DNA from: Neisseria cinerea
GTDB lineage: Bacteria; Pseudomonadota; Gammaproteobacteria; Burkholderiales; Neisseriaceae
DNA length: 64,000 bases
NCBI RefSeq assembly: GCF_900475315.1
Contig: NZ_LS483369.1
Span: 372,001 to 436,000 of the forward strand
Direction of reading: 5' to 3'
A program made the translations under genes and the position numbers. Below, in pieces: positions 25,625 through 33,639 of the stretch. The notes below the pieces were generated by a model. The model saw only the letters and a program-made list of their open reading frames with translations, searched no databases and had not been told where the DNA came from. Numbering within the stretch: position 1 is the first letter of the stretch; every line of letters starts with the position of its first letter.

Positions 25625-26504
25625 TTACTTTTAACGCATCCACAATCAGCTTAAACACATTGGAATGTCCGCGGCGGCTGGGGTAATAGAGGTAAAGCGG
25701 TTCGTAAGTCATAGCATACTCAGGCAACAGCTCGACCAGGTGCCCAGAATGGAGTGCATCCGCCACGCTCATATGTGCCACCCACGCGATGCCGAGGCCG
25801 TCTGAAACGGCTTGCAGGCGTAGATGGTTGTTGATGGAAAACTGCGATTTAGGCGTGAATGTAATCAGCGCTTTTTTGTATTTGAATTCCCACTGCATCT
25901 CCGTGCCGTGTTCAGCGGAGAGTTTTATGCCGATAAGGCGGTGCTGTTGCAGATCATCAATATTTTTCGGTGAACCATGTTGCGCCAAATAATCGGGCGA
26001 GGCAACCAACGCCATTTTGAGCGGTGCGGAAATTGGCACCGCAATCATCTCTTTCGCTACCTTGTTACCTAACCGAACGCCCATATCAAATCCTTCTTTC
26101 ACAATGTCCGCCCAACGGTCGTCCACCACGATTTCCAAGCGGATTTTCGGGTATTGGTTCAAAATCAGCTTTAATTTCGGGTATAACACGGCTTCCGCTG
26201 CCAGCGTCGGAGCATTGATACGAATCAGCCCCGATGGTGTATTCAAAAAGTCATTTAACGCATCGACTTCTTGGTTTATGGCTTGATAAAGTGGGAAAAG
26301 TTGGTCGAAAAGCTGCTGCCCCGCTTCGGTCAGCGACACATTGCGCGTAGTGCGGTTGAGCAGGCGCAGGTTCAGCCGCTTTTCTAAATTTTTCATGCTG
26401 TGGCTCAACGCCGAAGAAGAAATCCCCAAAAGCTGCCCCGCTTTCACAAAACTCTGCGTTTGCGCCAGTGTCAAAAAATAATTCAGCTCGTTAAAGTTCT
26501 GCAT
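25614..26504 (-). CDS. LysR-family transcriptional regulator
   Basis: 296 residues. The N-terminal winged helix (FNELNYFLTLAQTQSFVKAG, then LGISSSALSHSMKNLEKRL, LLNRTTRNVSLTEAGQQ) is followed by a periplasmic-binding-like effector domain. It is divergent from the mdaB-like gene across about 175 bp holding a T-N11-A palindrome, so it probably controls that gene and itself. The C-terminal codons AAA-GCC-GTC-TGA come from an uptake sequence. An AG-DUS is also in frame at 25795-25806. It resembles redox- or quinone-responsive LysR regulators next to quinone reductases. Confidence 0.92.
   Translation of the reverse strand: MQNFNELNYFLTLAQTQSFVKAGQLLGISSSALSHSMKNLEKRLNLRLLNRTTRNVSLTEAGQQLFDQLFPLYQAINQEVDALNDFLNTPSGLIRINAPTLAAEAVLYPKLKLILNQYPKIRLEIVVDDRWADIVKEGFDMGVRLGNKVAKEMIAVPISAPLKMALVASPDYLAQHGSPKNIDDLQQHRLIGIKLSAEHGTEMQWEFKYKKALITFTPKSQFSINNHLRLQAVSDGLGIAWVAHMSVADALHSGHLVELLPEYAMTYEPLYLYYPSRRGHSNVFKLIVDALKVKAV
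25795..25806 (+). repeat. AG-dialect DNA uptake sequence inside the LysR gene
   Basis: AGGCCGTCTGAA; on the gene strand it covers the codons of AVSDGL. Confidence 0.9.
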
Positions 26505-26530
26505 TTTCTTTTTAAACTCTCTTTTATTAG

Positions 26531-26543
26531 TGAATTTAATTCA
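26531..26543. promoter_or_regulatory. LysR-type box (T-N11-A) between lysR and mdaB-like genes
   Basis: TGAATT-T-AATTCA is a perfect palindrome with the T-N11-A spacing of LysR-regulator sites, 27 bp upstream of the LysR start and about 140 bp from the divergent gene. Confidence 0.6.
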
Positions 26544-26594
26544 TTACATCATAAAGCTAAACCCTATTTATCTCAATAAAAACAAATCATAAAA

Positions 26595-26607
26595 TGACTG
26601 CACTTTT
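26595..26607 (-). repeat. Degenerate Haemophilus-type uptake signal
   Basis: Read on the reverse strand the sequence is AAAAGTGCAGTCA, one base from the Pasteurellaceae signal AAAAGTGCGGTCA. It lies in the lysR-mdaB spacer. Confidence 0.5.
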
Positions 26608-26680
26608 ATGAGAGTAAACAGAAGACAATAACCGCAAACATCACATCCTTTTTTATAAATTATTTATTCTAGGAGTAAAA

Positions 26681-27259
26681 ATGAACATTTTATTATTAAA
26701 CGGTGGTAAAGAATTCGGCCATTCGCATGGTGAGTTAAACCACACGCTTCACAAAAAAGCAAAAGAAGTTTTGACCGCACTTGGACACAATGTAAAAGAA
26801 ACTGTGATTGATGCTGGCTATGATGTTGAGGCAGAAATCGAAAAATTCTTGTGGATGGATGCTGTGATTTGGCAAATGCCCAGTTGGTGGATGCATGAAC
26901 CTTGGACAGTGAAAAAATACATAGATGAAGTATTTATCGCCGGACACGGAAAACTTTATCAACATGACGGCCGCCATCGTGTCAGCCCGACCGAAGGATT
27001 TGGCACAGGTGGTTTGCTGCATGGCAAAAAACACATGCTTTCGGTTACTTGGAATGCTCCGATTGAAGCATTCACCCGTGAAGGCGATTTTTTTGAAGGA
27101 AAAGGAGTGGATGACTTGTATATGCACTTTCATAAACTCAACGAATTCCTCGGTATGAGCCGTTTACCGACATTTATGTGTAACGATGTAATTAAAAATC
27201 CGCAAGTGGAAAAATACATAGCAGACTACCAAGCACACTTGGAAAAAGTGTTTGGTTAA
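26681..27259 (+). CDS. MdaB-like NAD(P)H:quinone reductase, flavodoxin fold
   Basis: 192 residues. It begins MNILLLNGGKEFGHSHGELN, the FAD/FMN phosphate loop of the MdaB/NQO family. WQMPSWWMHEPWTVKKYIDE and GRHRVSPTEGFGTGGLL are characteristic. Family members reduce quinones with two electrons and protect against electrophiles. It is AT-rich compared with flanking core genes and carries no uptake sequence. A clear aggag site precedes the ATG. It is divergent from LysR, its probable regulator. Confidence 0.88.
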   Translation: MNILLLNGGKEFGHSHGELNHTLHKKAKEVLTALGHNVKETVIDAGYDVEAEIEKFLWMDAVIWQMPSWWMHEPWTVKKYIDEVFIAGHGKLYQHDGRHRVSPTEGFGTGGLLHGKKHMLSVTWNAPIEAFTREGDFFEGKGVDDLYMHFHKLNEFLGMSRLPTFMCNDVIKNPQVEKYIADYQAHLEKVFG

Positions 27260-27312
27260 TGATAAAACATCAACTTGAAGCGGTAGGCTTTTGCCCACCA
27301 TTTTGTCAGTCG

Positions 27313-27563
27313 CTAATTGGTACGAAATATGGCAAATCCGTGGTGCAAGGATTACCCGCTGGCTGGTGGAACGCGACATCATTGTATTGGCAAAATCCAC
27401 CAACCCCGAACGTATGGCGGAAAACTTGGACGTCTTTGACTTTGCCCTCAGCGATGAAGACAAAGCAGAAATTGCCAAACTGGACGGCACGTTCGACGCC
27501 ATCGTCAATCACGACACGGTGGATAATTTGAAACGTATCGCCGCGTGGAAAATGGGCGTGTAA
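27313..27563 (+). pseudogene. C-terminal remnant of an aldo/keto reductase gene
   Basis: IGTKYGKSVVQ in one frame continues, after a frameshift near 27350, as ITRWLVERDIIVLAKSTNPE and AENLDVFDFALSDEDKAEIA. This is the end of a 2,5-diketo-gluconate-reductase-type aldo/keto reductase. About 80 of the usual 270 or so residues remain, and the Asp, Tyr, Lys and His catalytic region is missing. It follows the mdaB-like gene directly. Confidence 0.82.
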
Positions 27564-27609
27564 GTGTAGCGAAAAACCATCTGCAATTCATCATATGAAA
27601 GGACAAAAC

Positions 27610-28110
27610 ATGATTAACGGGTTAGATATCGAACGTTTCCGAACTACCATGGCAGCGGTTGAAAACGACCATACAAAAGGCAAGGCAGCATTACGCGCCG
27701 ATTCGCGCTGGGTATCCGGCACGAAGAACGAAATCTCCGTGCGCCGCTTCCCTGCCTTTACCACAGACGAACCGAAAAACATGGGCGGTGAAAACGCCGC
27801 CCCAAATCCGATGGAATACCTGATCGGCGCTGCAGCAGGCTGCTGCTCCATAGGTTTCGAGTTGCAAGCAGCACAGGCAGGCGTGAAACTGGAACAGTTT
27901 GAAATATCCGCAAGGGGCGGTATCGACATGGCCAAACTGTTCGGCATGGAAGATGGCTACGGCGGACTGGATAATCTGGTGCTAACCATAAAAGTAAAAG
28001 CCGACGCCGACCTTCCTACCCTGCAAAATTTCGCCGACCGCTCAGCCGCCACCTCCCCAGTGTTGAACAGCCTGAAAGCGCGGGCAAAAGTGGTTGTGGA
28101 AAAAATCTAG
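27610..28110 (+). CDS. OsmC-family protein
   Basis: About 166 residues of the OsmC/Ohr fold. The segment NPMEYLIGAAAGCCSIGFEL contains adjacent cysteines in the place of the first redox cysteine of the family, and LVLTIKVKADADLPTLQNF leads into the C-terminal part. Classical OsmC/Ohr enzymes reduce organic hydroperoxides using two cysteines; here the second one is not evident, so activity is uncertain. ATG 27610 follows aaagga. The gene is intact while both neighbours upstream and downstream are partly decayed. Confidence 0.82.
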   Translation: MINGLDIERFRTTMAAVENDHTKGKAALRADSRWVSGTKNEISVRRFPAFTTDEPKNMGGENAAPNPMEYLIGAAAGCCSIGFELQAAQAGVKLEQFEISARGGIDMAKLFGMEDGYGGLDNLVLTIKVKADADLPTLQNFADRSAATSPVLNSLKARAKVVVEKI

Positions 28111-28202
28111 ACGACTTAAACCGTTTTCTTGTTTTCATTTCGTTAAAAGCCCCTTTTCTGGACAACTAGAAACGTGCTGAATCGCTCAAAGGAGTACATG
28201 AC

Positions 28203-28538
28203 ATGCAACAACTGCACACTCTGAAAGACATCGAACAGGCCATCGCCACACACCCTTTAGTATCACTGTACATCAAAGCCCCAATCTGCGGTGTTTGTAC
28301 GGTCGTGGCCGCCCAGCTTGACTCAGCTTTGGCGGAGGAAGGAAATGTGTATGCCGTAAAAGCCGATATTGCTGAAATACCCGAAATGGCCGGACGTTTC
28401 CACGTGCTGACCGCACCTGCATGGCTGCTGTTTTATCAAGGCAAGGAAGTAGAACGGATGGCCCGCTTCATCCCTCAGGCACAAATGAAGCAGACATTGG
28501 CAAAATGGACAAAAGTAGCAGAAAGCGGGCATCAGTAA
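28203..28538 (+). CDS. Thioredoxin-family protein
   Basis: 111 residues without signal peptide. The redox motif C29-G-V-C32 follows SLYIKAP, and the cis-Pro loop is LTAPAWLLFYQGKEVERMAR. It resembles the short thioredoxin-like YbbN/YtpP-type cytoplasmic proteins more than TrxA. ggag precedes ATG 28203 by a few bases. It lies 92 bp after the OsmC gene. Confidence 0.85.
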   Translation: MQQLHTLKDIEQAIATHPLVSLYIKAPICGVCTVVAAQLDSALAEEGNVYAVKADIAEIPEMAGRFHVLTAPAWLLFYQGKEVERMARFIPQAQMKQTLAKWTKVAESGHQ

Positions 28539-28583
28539 CCAGTCTATCAATGTTTCAGACGGCTGCGGTCTTGATAATGATGC

Positions 28584-28639
28584 AAGTGGTCAAATTTTTA
28601 AGATGATTTGCAAAATACTTAAAAATTTGACCGCTCTTT
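28584..28639. repeat. Inverted pair of degenerate Haemophilus-type uptake signals
   Basis: Left arm AAGTGGTCAAATTTTTAAG (28584-28602) lacks two bases of the Pasteurellaceae extended signal. The right arm (28618-28639), read on the reverse strand, begins AAAGAGCGGTCAAATTTTT, one base from it. In Haemophilus such inverted pairs act as terminators. Confidence 0.7.
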
Positions 28640-28647
28640 ATTACGAA

Positions 28648-28719
28648 AAGGTCGTCTGAAACGGCTTGCAGACTGAGATAATGATTGATGAAACGCTGTG
28701 ATTTGTACACTAAAACCAT
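28648..28719 (-). pseudogene. Fragment of a second LysR-family gene
   Basis: The reverse-strand peptide YKSQRFINHYLSLQAVSDDL (from 28707 downward) aligns with PKSQFSINNHLRLQAVSDGL of the intact LysR at 25.6 kb. The same codons even carry an uptake-sequence variant (AGGTCGTCTGAA at 28649-28660). About 24 codons survive. Confidence 0.75.
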
Positions 28720-28729
28720 CTTCTGAAAA

Positions 28730-29080
28730 CTCCCTTTGATTATTACCGGTGGCTTCCGTTCACAAAGCGCCATGGAAGATGCCTTATCCAGCGGCCATTT
28801 GGATTTGGTCGGCGTCGCCCGCCCGTTTGCTTTAGTGCCCGATTTGGCGAACCAAATGCAAAACGGCACTTACCAAACTGTACAAACCGACCGCATCCAA
28901 ACAGGCGTGGCGTTTGTTGATAAAAAAGCGGGCGCAATGTTGGAAATGAATTGGTATATGACGCAAATGGACTTGATTGGGCAAGGCAAGCAGCCCAATC
29001 CTAAATTGTCAGTGTGGAAAGTATTGCTGAAAACCTTGTGGGAAAACGGCAAGGCAGGGTTAAGTACAGGTAGGGTTTGA
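28730..29080 (+). pseudogene. C-terminal remnant of an old-yellow-enzyme family NADH:flavin oxidoreductase
   Basis: The reading LPLIITGGFRSQSAMEDALS continues to GHLDLVGVARPFALVPDLAN, the FMN-phosphate-binding end of an OYE-type barrel, and runs to a stop at 29080. The N-terminal two thirds with the active site are absent. It abuts the LysR fragment, suggesting a former divergent LysR-OYE pair. Confidence 0.82.
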
Positions 29081-29105
29081 TAGGTATATAGGCTAAATAA
29101 CAATA

Positions 29106-29138
29106 AAATCGGCAGGAAAATTCTCTGCCGATTTTTTT
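29106..29138 (+). terminator. Terminator after the OYE remnant
   Basis: AAATCGGCAG pairs with CTGCCGATTT and runs into T7. Confidence 0.9.
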
Positions 29139-29159
29139 ATTTGGTTTATAACCGTTAAC

Positions 29160-29434
29160 TTAACAACTTCCCCACAAATCATATTCATCAGAATTTGTGA
29201 TGGTTACTTTAATCACGTTGCCGACTTTGAAATCGATTCCGAAATGGACAATGATGGGGGTAATATCAAGTCCTATCCATCCTAACCGGCTGTTGACTCA
29301 TCGATGCGCCGGAACTGTTCGTTTGCTTTGTCTGCGGAGTTGAGGATGATGTTAATTGTAAGGAAACGGCCGTTTTCCTTTTTCCATTTAAACGTGCACG
29401 GAATAGGGCGGATATTGTGGGAAGTTTCCGCTTT
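29160..29434 (-). pseudogene. Broken gene of unknown function
   Basis: On the reverse strand, HNIRPIPCTFKWKKENGRFL continues as TINIILNSADKANEQFRRID and hits TAG. Reading then resumes in another frame as LGWIGLDITPIIVHFGIDFK to a TAA near 29160. Both halves look protein-like, so one frameshift probably broke the gene. I recognise no family. Its 5' part underlies the grxD promoter. Confidence 0.5.
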
Positions 29435-29444
29435 TGCGTATAAT
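29415..29444 (+). promoter_or_regulatory. Promoter for grxD
   Basis: TTGTGG (29415-29420) and TATAAT (29439-29444), spacer 18 bp, 47 bp before the start codon. Confidence 0.6.
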
Positions 29445-29491
29445 GCGCCCTACCTGACAAATTTTGTCGACTTTATCAAAAGGAATAAGCG

Positions 29492-29803
29492 ATGGCTTCC
29501 ATCCACGACCAAATTAAAGAAGTAGTAACGACTCACCGCGTTGTATTGTTTATGAAAGGTACGAAGCAGTTTCCGCAATGCGGTTTTTCTTCACGTGCCG
29601 TACAAATCCTTAATGCGGCAGGCTGTACCGACTATGTAACCGTCAACGTATTGGAGAATCCTGAAGTACGTCAAGGTATTAAAGAATACAGCGACTGGCC
29701 GACCATTCCCCAACTTTATGTGAACGGCGAATTTGTCGGCGGCTCAGACATTCTGGCGGAGATGTATGAGGCAGGCGAGCTGCAGGATCTGCTCAAAGCC
29801 TGA
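29492..29803 (+). CDS. grxD: Monothiol glutaredoxin, Grx4 type
   Basis: 103-residue CGFS glutaredoxin that binds and delivers [2Fe-2S] clusters. The motif is in KQFPQC30[10 protein letters not shown]; the glutathione-binding [20 protein letters not shown] is intact. The length is normal. A clear promoter lies upstream and a DUS-pair terminator downstream, so it is monocistronic. Confidence 0.95.
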   Translation: MASIHDQIKEVVTTHRVVLFMKGTKQFPQCGFSSRAVQILNAAGCTDYVTVNVLENPEVRQGIKEYSDWPTIPQLYVNGEFVGGSDILAEMYEAGELQDLLKA

Positions 29804-29814
29804 TTCGGCCGCTC

Positions 29815-29848
29815 ATGCCGTCTGAACGTGTTTCAGACGGCATTTTCT
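29815..29848 (+). terminator. DUS-pair terminator after grxD
   Basis: AT-DUS arms at 29815-29826 and 29832-29843, then TTTTC. Confidence 0.8.
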
Positions 29849-29876
29849 TTTCCGGCAAATTAAAAAAAAGTATAAT
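29848..29876 (+). promoter_or_regulatory. Probable upp promoter
   Basis: TATAAT at 29871-29876 lies 33 bp before upp, with a poor -35 (TTTTCC, 29848-29853). Confidence 0.45.
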
Positions 29877-29908
29877 GACGCGTCTCAAAATCACACTGGA
29901 ACACCTCG

Positions 29909-30535
29909 ATGAACGTTAACGTTATCAACCATCCGCTTGTCCGCCACAAATTAACCCTGATGAGGGAGGCAGATTGCAGCACCTACAAATTCCGAACGCT
30001 TACCACAGAGCTGGCACGCCTGATGGCTTACGAAGCAAGCCGTGATTTTGAAATCGAAAAATACCTTATCGACGGATGGTGCGGTCAGATTGAAGGAGAC
30101 CGCATCAAGGGCAAAACATTGACCGTCGTTCCCATCCTGCGTGCAGGTTTGGGTATGCTTGACGGCGTACTCGACTTGATTCCGACTGCCAAAATCAGCG
30201 TGGTCGGCCTGCAGCGCGACGAAGAAACGCTGAAGCCTATTTCCTATTTTGAGAAATTTGTGGACAGTATGGACGAACGTCCGGCTTTGATTATCGATCC
30301 TATGCTGGCGACAGGCGGTTCGATGGTGGCCACCATCGACCTCTTGAAAGAAAAAGGTTGCCGCAACATCAAAGCCTTAGTCTTGGTTGCCGCCCCTGAG
30401 GGCGTGAAGGCTGTTAATGACGCGCATCCCGATGTTACGATTTATACCGCCGCGCTGGACAGCCATTTGAACGAAAACGGCTATATTATTCCCGGTTTGG
30501 GCGATGCGGGCGACAAGATTTTCGGCACGCGCTAA
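29909..30535 (+). CDS. upp: Uracil phosphoribosyltransferase
   Basis: 208-residue pyrimidine salvage enzyme making UMP from uracil and PRPP. It begins [20 protein letters not shown]. The PRPP loop is [19 protein letters not shown] and the uracil-binding C-terminal part is [17 protein letters not shown]. The length is normal. A DUF2322 gene follows after about 20 bp. Confidence 0.97.
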   Translation: MNVNVINHPLVRHKLTLMREADCSTYKFRTLTTELARLMAYEASRDFEIEKYLIDGWCGQIEGDRIKGKTLTVVPILRAGLGMLDGVLDLIPTAKISVVGLQRDEETLKPISYFEKFVDSMDERPALIIDPMLATGGSMVATIDLLKEKGCRNIKALVLVAAPEGVKAVNDAHPDVTIYTAALDSHLNENGYIIPGLGDAGDKIFGTR

Positions 30536-30557
30536 CTGACTGATTTTCGGAGTTGAT

Positions 30558-30875
30558 ATGAATTTTCAAGATTATCTTGCGACATTCCCGCCCATCGATC
30601 ATTTGACCGGTTTGGACGTTCAGGATGCCGACGGCAAAACGGTTCACCATATTCCTGCCGTACAGGGCAAGCTCGGTTCGCTCAAGTTGTACAATGCTTT
30701 GGCAGAGCGCTTTAACGGCAGCTTGGATAAAGAAGCGGCAGAGCAAGGTTTGATATGGTTTGCCGAACATGTTGCCGATGCGTGCGCCCATCCCGGCAAG
30801 CATCCTAATATCGACCTGCTTGAAAAAGTCGTGCAAAGCGGTGAAACCTGGTTGCTGAAACCTGTCTCAGCCTGA
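30558..30875 (+). CDS. DUF2322 family protein
   Basis: 105-residue soluble protein with the DUF2322 pattern: FQDYLATFPPIDHLTGLDV at the start, LGSLKLYNALAERFNGSLD, and AEHVADACAHPGKHPNIDLL. The function is unknown. It follows upp by 22 bp and is probably co-transcribed, ending at a DUS pair. Confidence 0.82.
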   Translation: MNFQDYLATFPPIDHLTGLDVQDADGKTVHHIPAVQGKLGSLKLYNALAERFNGSLDKEAAEQGLIWFAEHVADACAHPGKHPNIDLLEKVVQSGETWLLKPVSA

Positions 30876-30890
30876 TGCGGAATAAAGGAA

Positions 30891-30925
30891 ATGCCGTCTG
30901 AAAAGCGTTTTCAGACGGCATTTCC
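30891..30925 (+). terminator. DUS-pair terminator after the DUF2322 gene
   Basis: AT-DUS arms at 30891-30902 and 30910-30921, then TTCCTT. Confidence 0.7.
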
Positions 30926-31045
30926 TTAAAGTGGAATAATGATTTCAAGCCAAAGGGAAGCGGTTTCAACACCTCGGGCAAGAATAAGGTATGTACGGTT
31001 TGGTTTGTGAAAGATTAAATCCTTATAAGACATCGGGTGATTCCA

Positions 31046-31468
31046 ATGAAAAGAACCTTGATTTTGATTTTTTCAGGAATGATTTGTACGGCAGGTATTG
31101 CCCAAGCAGGTTCGGTATTTTCCTGTAAGACGGACAACAATAAATATATCGAGGTTGAAAAAATCAACCCGAACCTTTACGAATATTCATTCGGCAGCAT
31201 GGGTAAAAAAGAAATCGTTATCCGTAACGGAAAATCCGACCTGTTGCACCGTTCCGACAAATGGGAAGGGACGGGCAGCGGTCGTTGGGCAACGATGAAA
31301 TTCCAAAACGGCGAATTTATGTACACCGTATGGACAGACTTCGATTCCGTGACTCATACGGAAAGCAGCGGTGTCGTTGTGGAGCGTAGGGGCAAGGAAG
31401 TCGCACGGGTCGGCTGTACACCGAAAACCGCGCAGGCGAATTTCAACGATGCTGATTTTTCCTGGTAA
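31046..31468 (+). CDS. Secreted hypothetical protein
   Basis: 140 residues with a signal peptide (MKRTLILIFSGMICTAGIAQ, cleavage after AQA-G). The mature part has two cysteines (FSCKTD and VGCTPK) that could pair, and a repetitive strand-like composition. No family is recognised. The ATG at 31046 starts the signal peptide; a GTG nine bases earlier is also in frame. It is 17 bp upstream of hemD and may be its operon leader gene. Confidence 0.7.
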   Translation: MKRTLILIFSGMICTAGIAQAGSVFSCKTDNNKYIEVEKINPNLYEYSFGSMGKKEIVIRNGKSDLLHRSDKWEGTGSGRWATMKFQNGEFMYTVWTDFDSVTHTESSGVVVERRGKEVARVGCTPKTAQANFNDADFSW

Positions 31469-31485
31469 TTGGGGCGGATAAGGCG

Positions 31486-32208
31486 ATGGAAACAGCGAAA
31501 CCCATTATGCTGATTGTCCGTCCGTCCGCCAGGGCCGCAGAAGATGTCGAAACCTGCCTGAATGCCGGTTGGCGCGCGGAAGTATTGAGTCCGGTCGAAA
31601 TCGAAGCAGATGCTGCCGGACTGGAACTTTTGTCCGAACAATATGCCCGCGCCGATGCGGTATTTTGGGTCAGTCCGACCGCAATCGAAACCGCCGTCCC
31701 ATACCTTAACCTTTCAGACGGCATAAAGATACACATTGCCGTAGGGCAGGGCAGCCGCCGCACATTGGAACGCTATTTGGGCAGCACGGTCATTGCGCCT
31801 CATGACGGAAACGACAGTGAGGCTGTTTTGCGCCTGCCAGTTTGGGATGGTCTGCGCGAAGGAGGGCGCGTATTGTTTGTGCGCGGACACGGCGGGCGGG
31901 ATTTCCTTATGAGGAGGCTTCGGGAAAAGGGTTTGCAAACCGAATTGGCCGAAGTGTATTTCAGACGGCATAACCCTTTGAACTTTCAAAATTTCCAATC
32001 CGAGAATATTACTGCTGCCTATATTACGTCCACAGAACTCGTGCAGTCGCTGTTTGCACAGGTTCCTCCGCAATTTTCCCGATTCTTCAAATCCTTGTTA
32101 TACTTCACCCATCATCCGCGTATTGCGGAGGCCTTGAAGCGCGAAGGAGTGCGGTCGGTGGAAACCGTCCCTTCGCTGGAATACGCACTTTCCCATTTTC
32201 CTGTTTGA
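31486..32208 (+). CDS. hemD: Uroporphyrinogen-III synthase
   Basis: 240-residue enzyme closing hydroxymethylbilane to uroporphyrinogen III. HemD families diverge strongly; supporting patterns are the start KPIMLIVRPSARAAEDVETC, VFWVSPTAIETAV, VLFVRGHGGRDFLMRRL and AAYITSTELVQSLFAQVP. The context hemD-hemX-hemY-hemE confirms it. Two AT-DUS copies are embedded in the coding region, near 31715 and 31963. Confidence 0.9.
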   Translation: METAKPIMLIVRPSARAAEDVETCLNAGWRAEVLSPVEIEADAAGLELLSEQYARADAVFWVSPTAIETAVPYLNLSDGIKIHIAVGQGSRRTLERYLGSTVIAPHDGNDSEAVLRLPVWDGLREGGRVLFVRGHGGRDFLMRRLREKGLQTELAEVYFRRHNPLNFQNFQSENITAAYITSTELVQSLFAQVPPQFSRFFKSLLYFTHHPRIAEALKREGVRSVETVPSLEYALSHFPV

Positions 32209-32274
32209 AAGGTTTGGATCCGTTGCCGACGGTCCGGCCTTTCCCAAAAAGCTTAATCGATAAGGAGCAAAACG

Positions 32275-33639
32275 GTGAGCGAACCTGAAAACAAATCATC
32301 CGAACTCGTCAGCGGGACAGCGGCGCAAAAAGAAATGCCGTCTGAAACCTCTTTACCGAACAAAAAGTCCGAATCTGAAGCGCAAACCGGCAATGCGGGC
32401 ATGGGTTACGCACAGGATACCCGCCCCTTCGTCGTCAAACAGACCGGCAGCAACGCCTTGGCAATCTGCGCTTTAGTATTGGTGGCCTTGGGTTTGGGTG
32501 CGGGCGGATTTCTGTTCGTACAAGGGCAGAATGTCCTGAAAAACCAAGAATTGGCATTCAATCAAAAAATTGACAAAGCCGCTTTGGGCGAATCGGAGAA
32601 TGCCACCCTGCTGAAAGACAACCTCAACCGGCAAGCCGCCATACAATCAGAGCTCGACCGTTTGGACAGAAACGTCAAAGCAAACGGCGAACAAATCTTG
32701 GAAATGCAAAAATCCTATCGTGAGTTGACCAAAGGACGCGCCGATTGGCTGGTGGACGAAACCGAGACCATACTCAATCTGGCTGTACAACAGTTGGTCT
32801 TGACGGGCAACATACAGGCTGCCGTAGGCGTGTTGGAGCATATCGACAACCGATTGTCCCGTTTCGATCAGGCGGAGCTCCTGCCGCTCAAGCAGGCAAT
32901 CAGCAGCGACTTGGCGGAACTGAAAAACCGGCCTTATGTCGATATTTCCGGCACGGCGCTGCGCATCGACCGTTTGGAAACCGCCGTATCCGGACTGCCG
33001 TTGATTTTGGACGACGTATTGAAACCGGGCGTACAGGCACGCAACGAAGTCGTTTCCGCATCATGGTGGCAGAACGTATGGGAAAAATCCTTCGGCATAT
33101 TGAAAGGGTTGGTTGAAATCCGCCGGTTGGAAAGCAATGATGCCATGCTGATTTCTCCCGAACAGGCATATTTTGTACGCGAAAACCTGCGTCTCCGCCT
33201 TTTGGATGCGCGGACTGCATTAATGCAGCGCAACAGCGAAGTCTATCAAAGCGATTTGAACAATGCCGAAACCGCCGTCAGACAGTATTTTGATGCCAAA
33301 TCCCCCGCCACGCAGTCGTGGTTGAAGGAATTGGCGGAATTGAAGGCGTTGGATGTGCGTATGACTGCGGATGACGGTTTGAAAAATAGCCTAAATGCCA
33401 TCCGTACCTATCGGGACGGTATGGGTGCGGCAGCCGCGGCGGAAAGTAAGGAAATGGAACGGGCATCCTCCGAACCGGTAAATGAAACCGCAGCACCGGA
33501 TCAGGCTGCCGCATCGGATGCGAAGGCCATAGAAGCACCGTCCCTCCCTTCGGAAGGCAAACCGGAGCAGCCGGTGAAGAAACAACCCGTACCGGAAAAA
33601 GCTGCCCGTTTGCCCTCCGCTAAAGGAGAACGGGCATGA
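32275..33639 (+). CDS. hemX: HemX, membrane-anchored haem-biosynthesis-associated protein
   Basis: 454 residues starting with GTG after aaggag. A cytoplasmic N-terminal tail (about 1-58) contains an in-frame DUS (MPSE), then comes one membrane helix (about 60-82, ALAICALVLVALGLGAGGFL), a long coiled-coil-like region (LLKDNLNRQAAIQSELDRLD) and an Ala/Pro/Glu-rich tail. This is the HemX family found between hemD and hemY. Often labelled a uroporphyrin methyltransferase, but no methyltransferase motif is visible. It overlaps hemY by ATGA. Confidence 0.88.
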   Translation: MSEPENKSSELVSGTAAQKEMPSETSLPNKKSESEAQTGNAGMGYAQDTRPFVVKQTGSNALAICALVLVALGLGAGGFLFVQGQNVLKNQELAFNQKIDKAALGESENATLLKDNLNRQAAIQSELDRLDRNVKANGEQILEMQKSYRELTKGRADWLVDETETILNLAVQQLVLTGNIQAAVGVLEHIDNRLSRFDQAELLPLKQAISSDLAELKNRPYVDISGTALRIDRLETAVSGLPLILDDVLKPGVQARNEVVSASWWQNVWEKSFGILKGLVEIRRLESNDAMLISPEQAYFVRENLRLRLLDARTALMQRNSEVYQSDLNNAETAVRQYFDAKSPATQSWLKELAELKALDVRMTADDGLKNSLNAIRTYRDGMGAAAAAESKEMERASSEPVNETAAPDQAAASDAKAIEAPSLPSEGKPEQPVKKQPVPEKAARLPSAKGERA

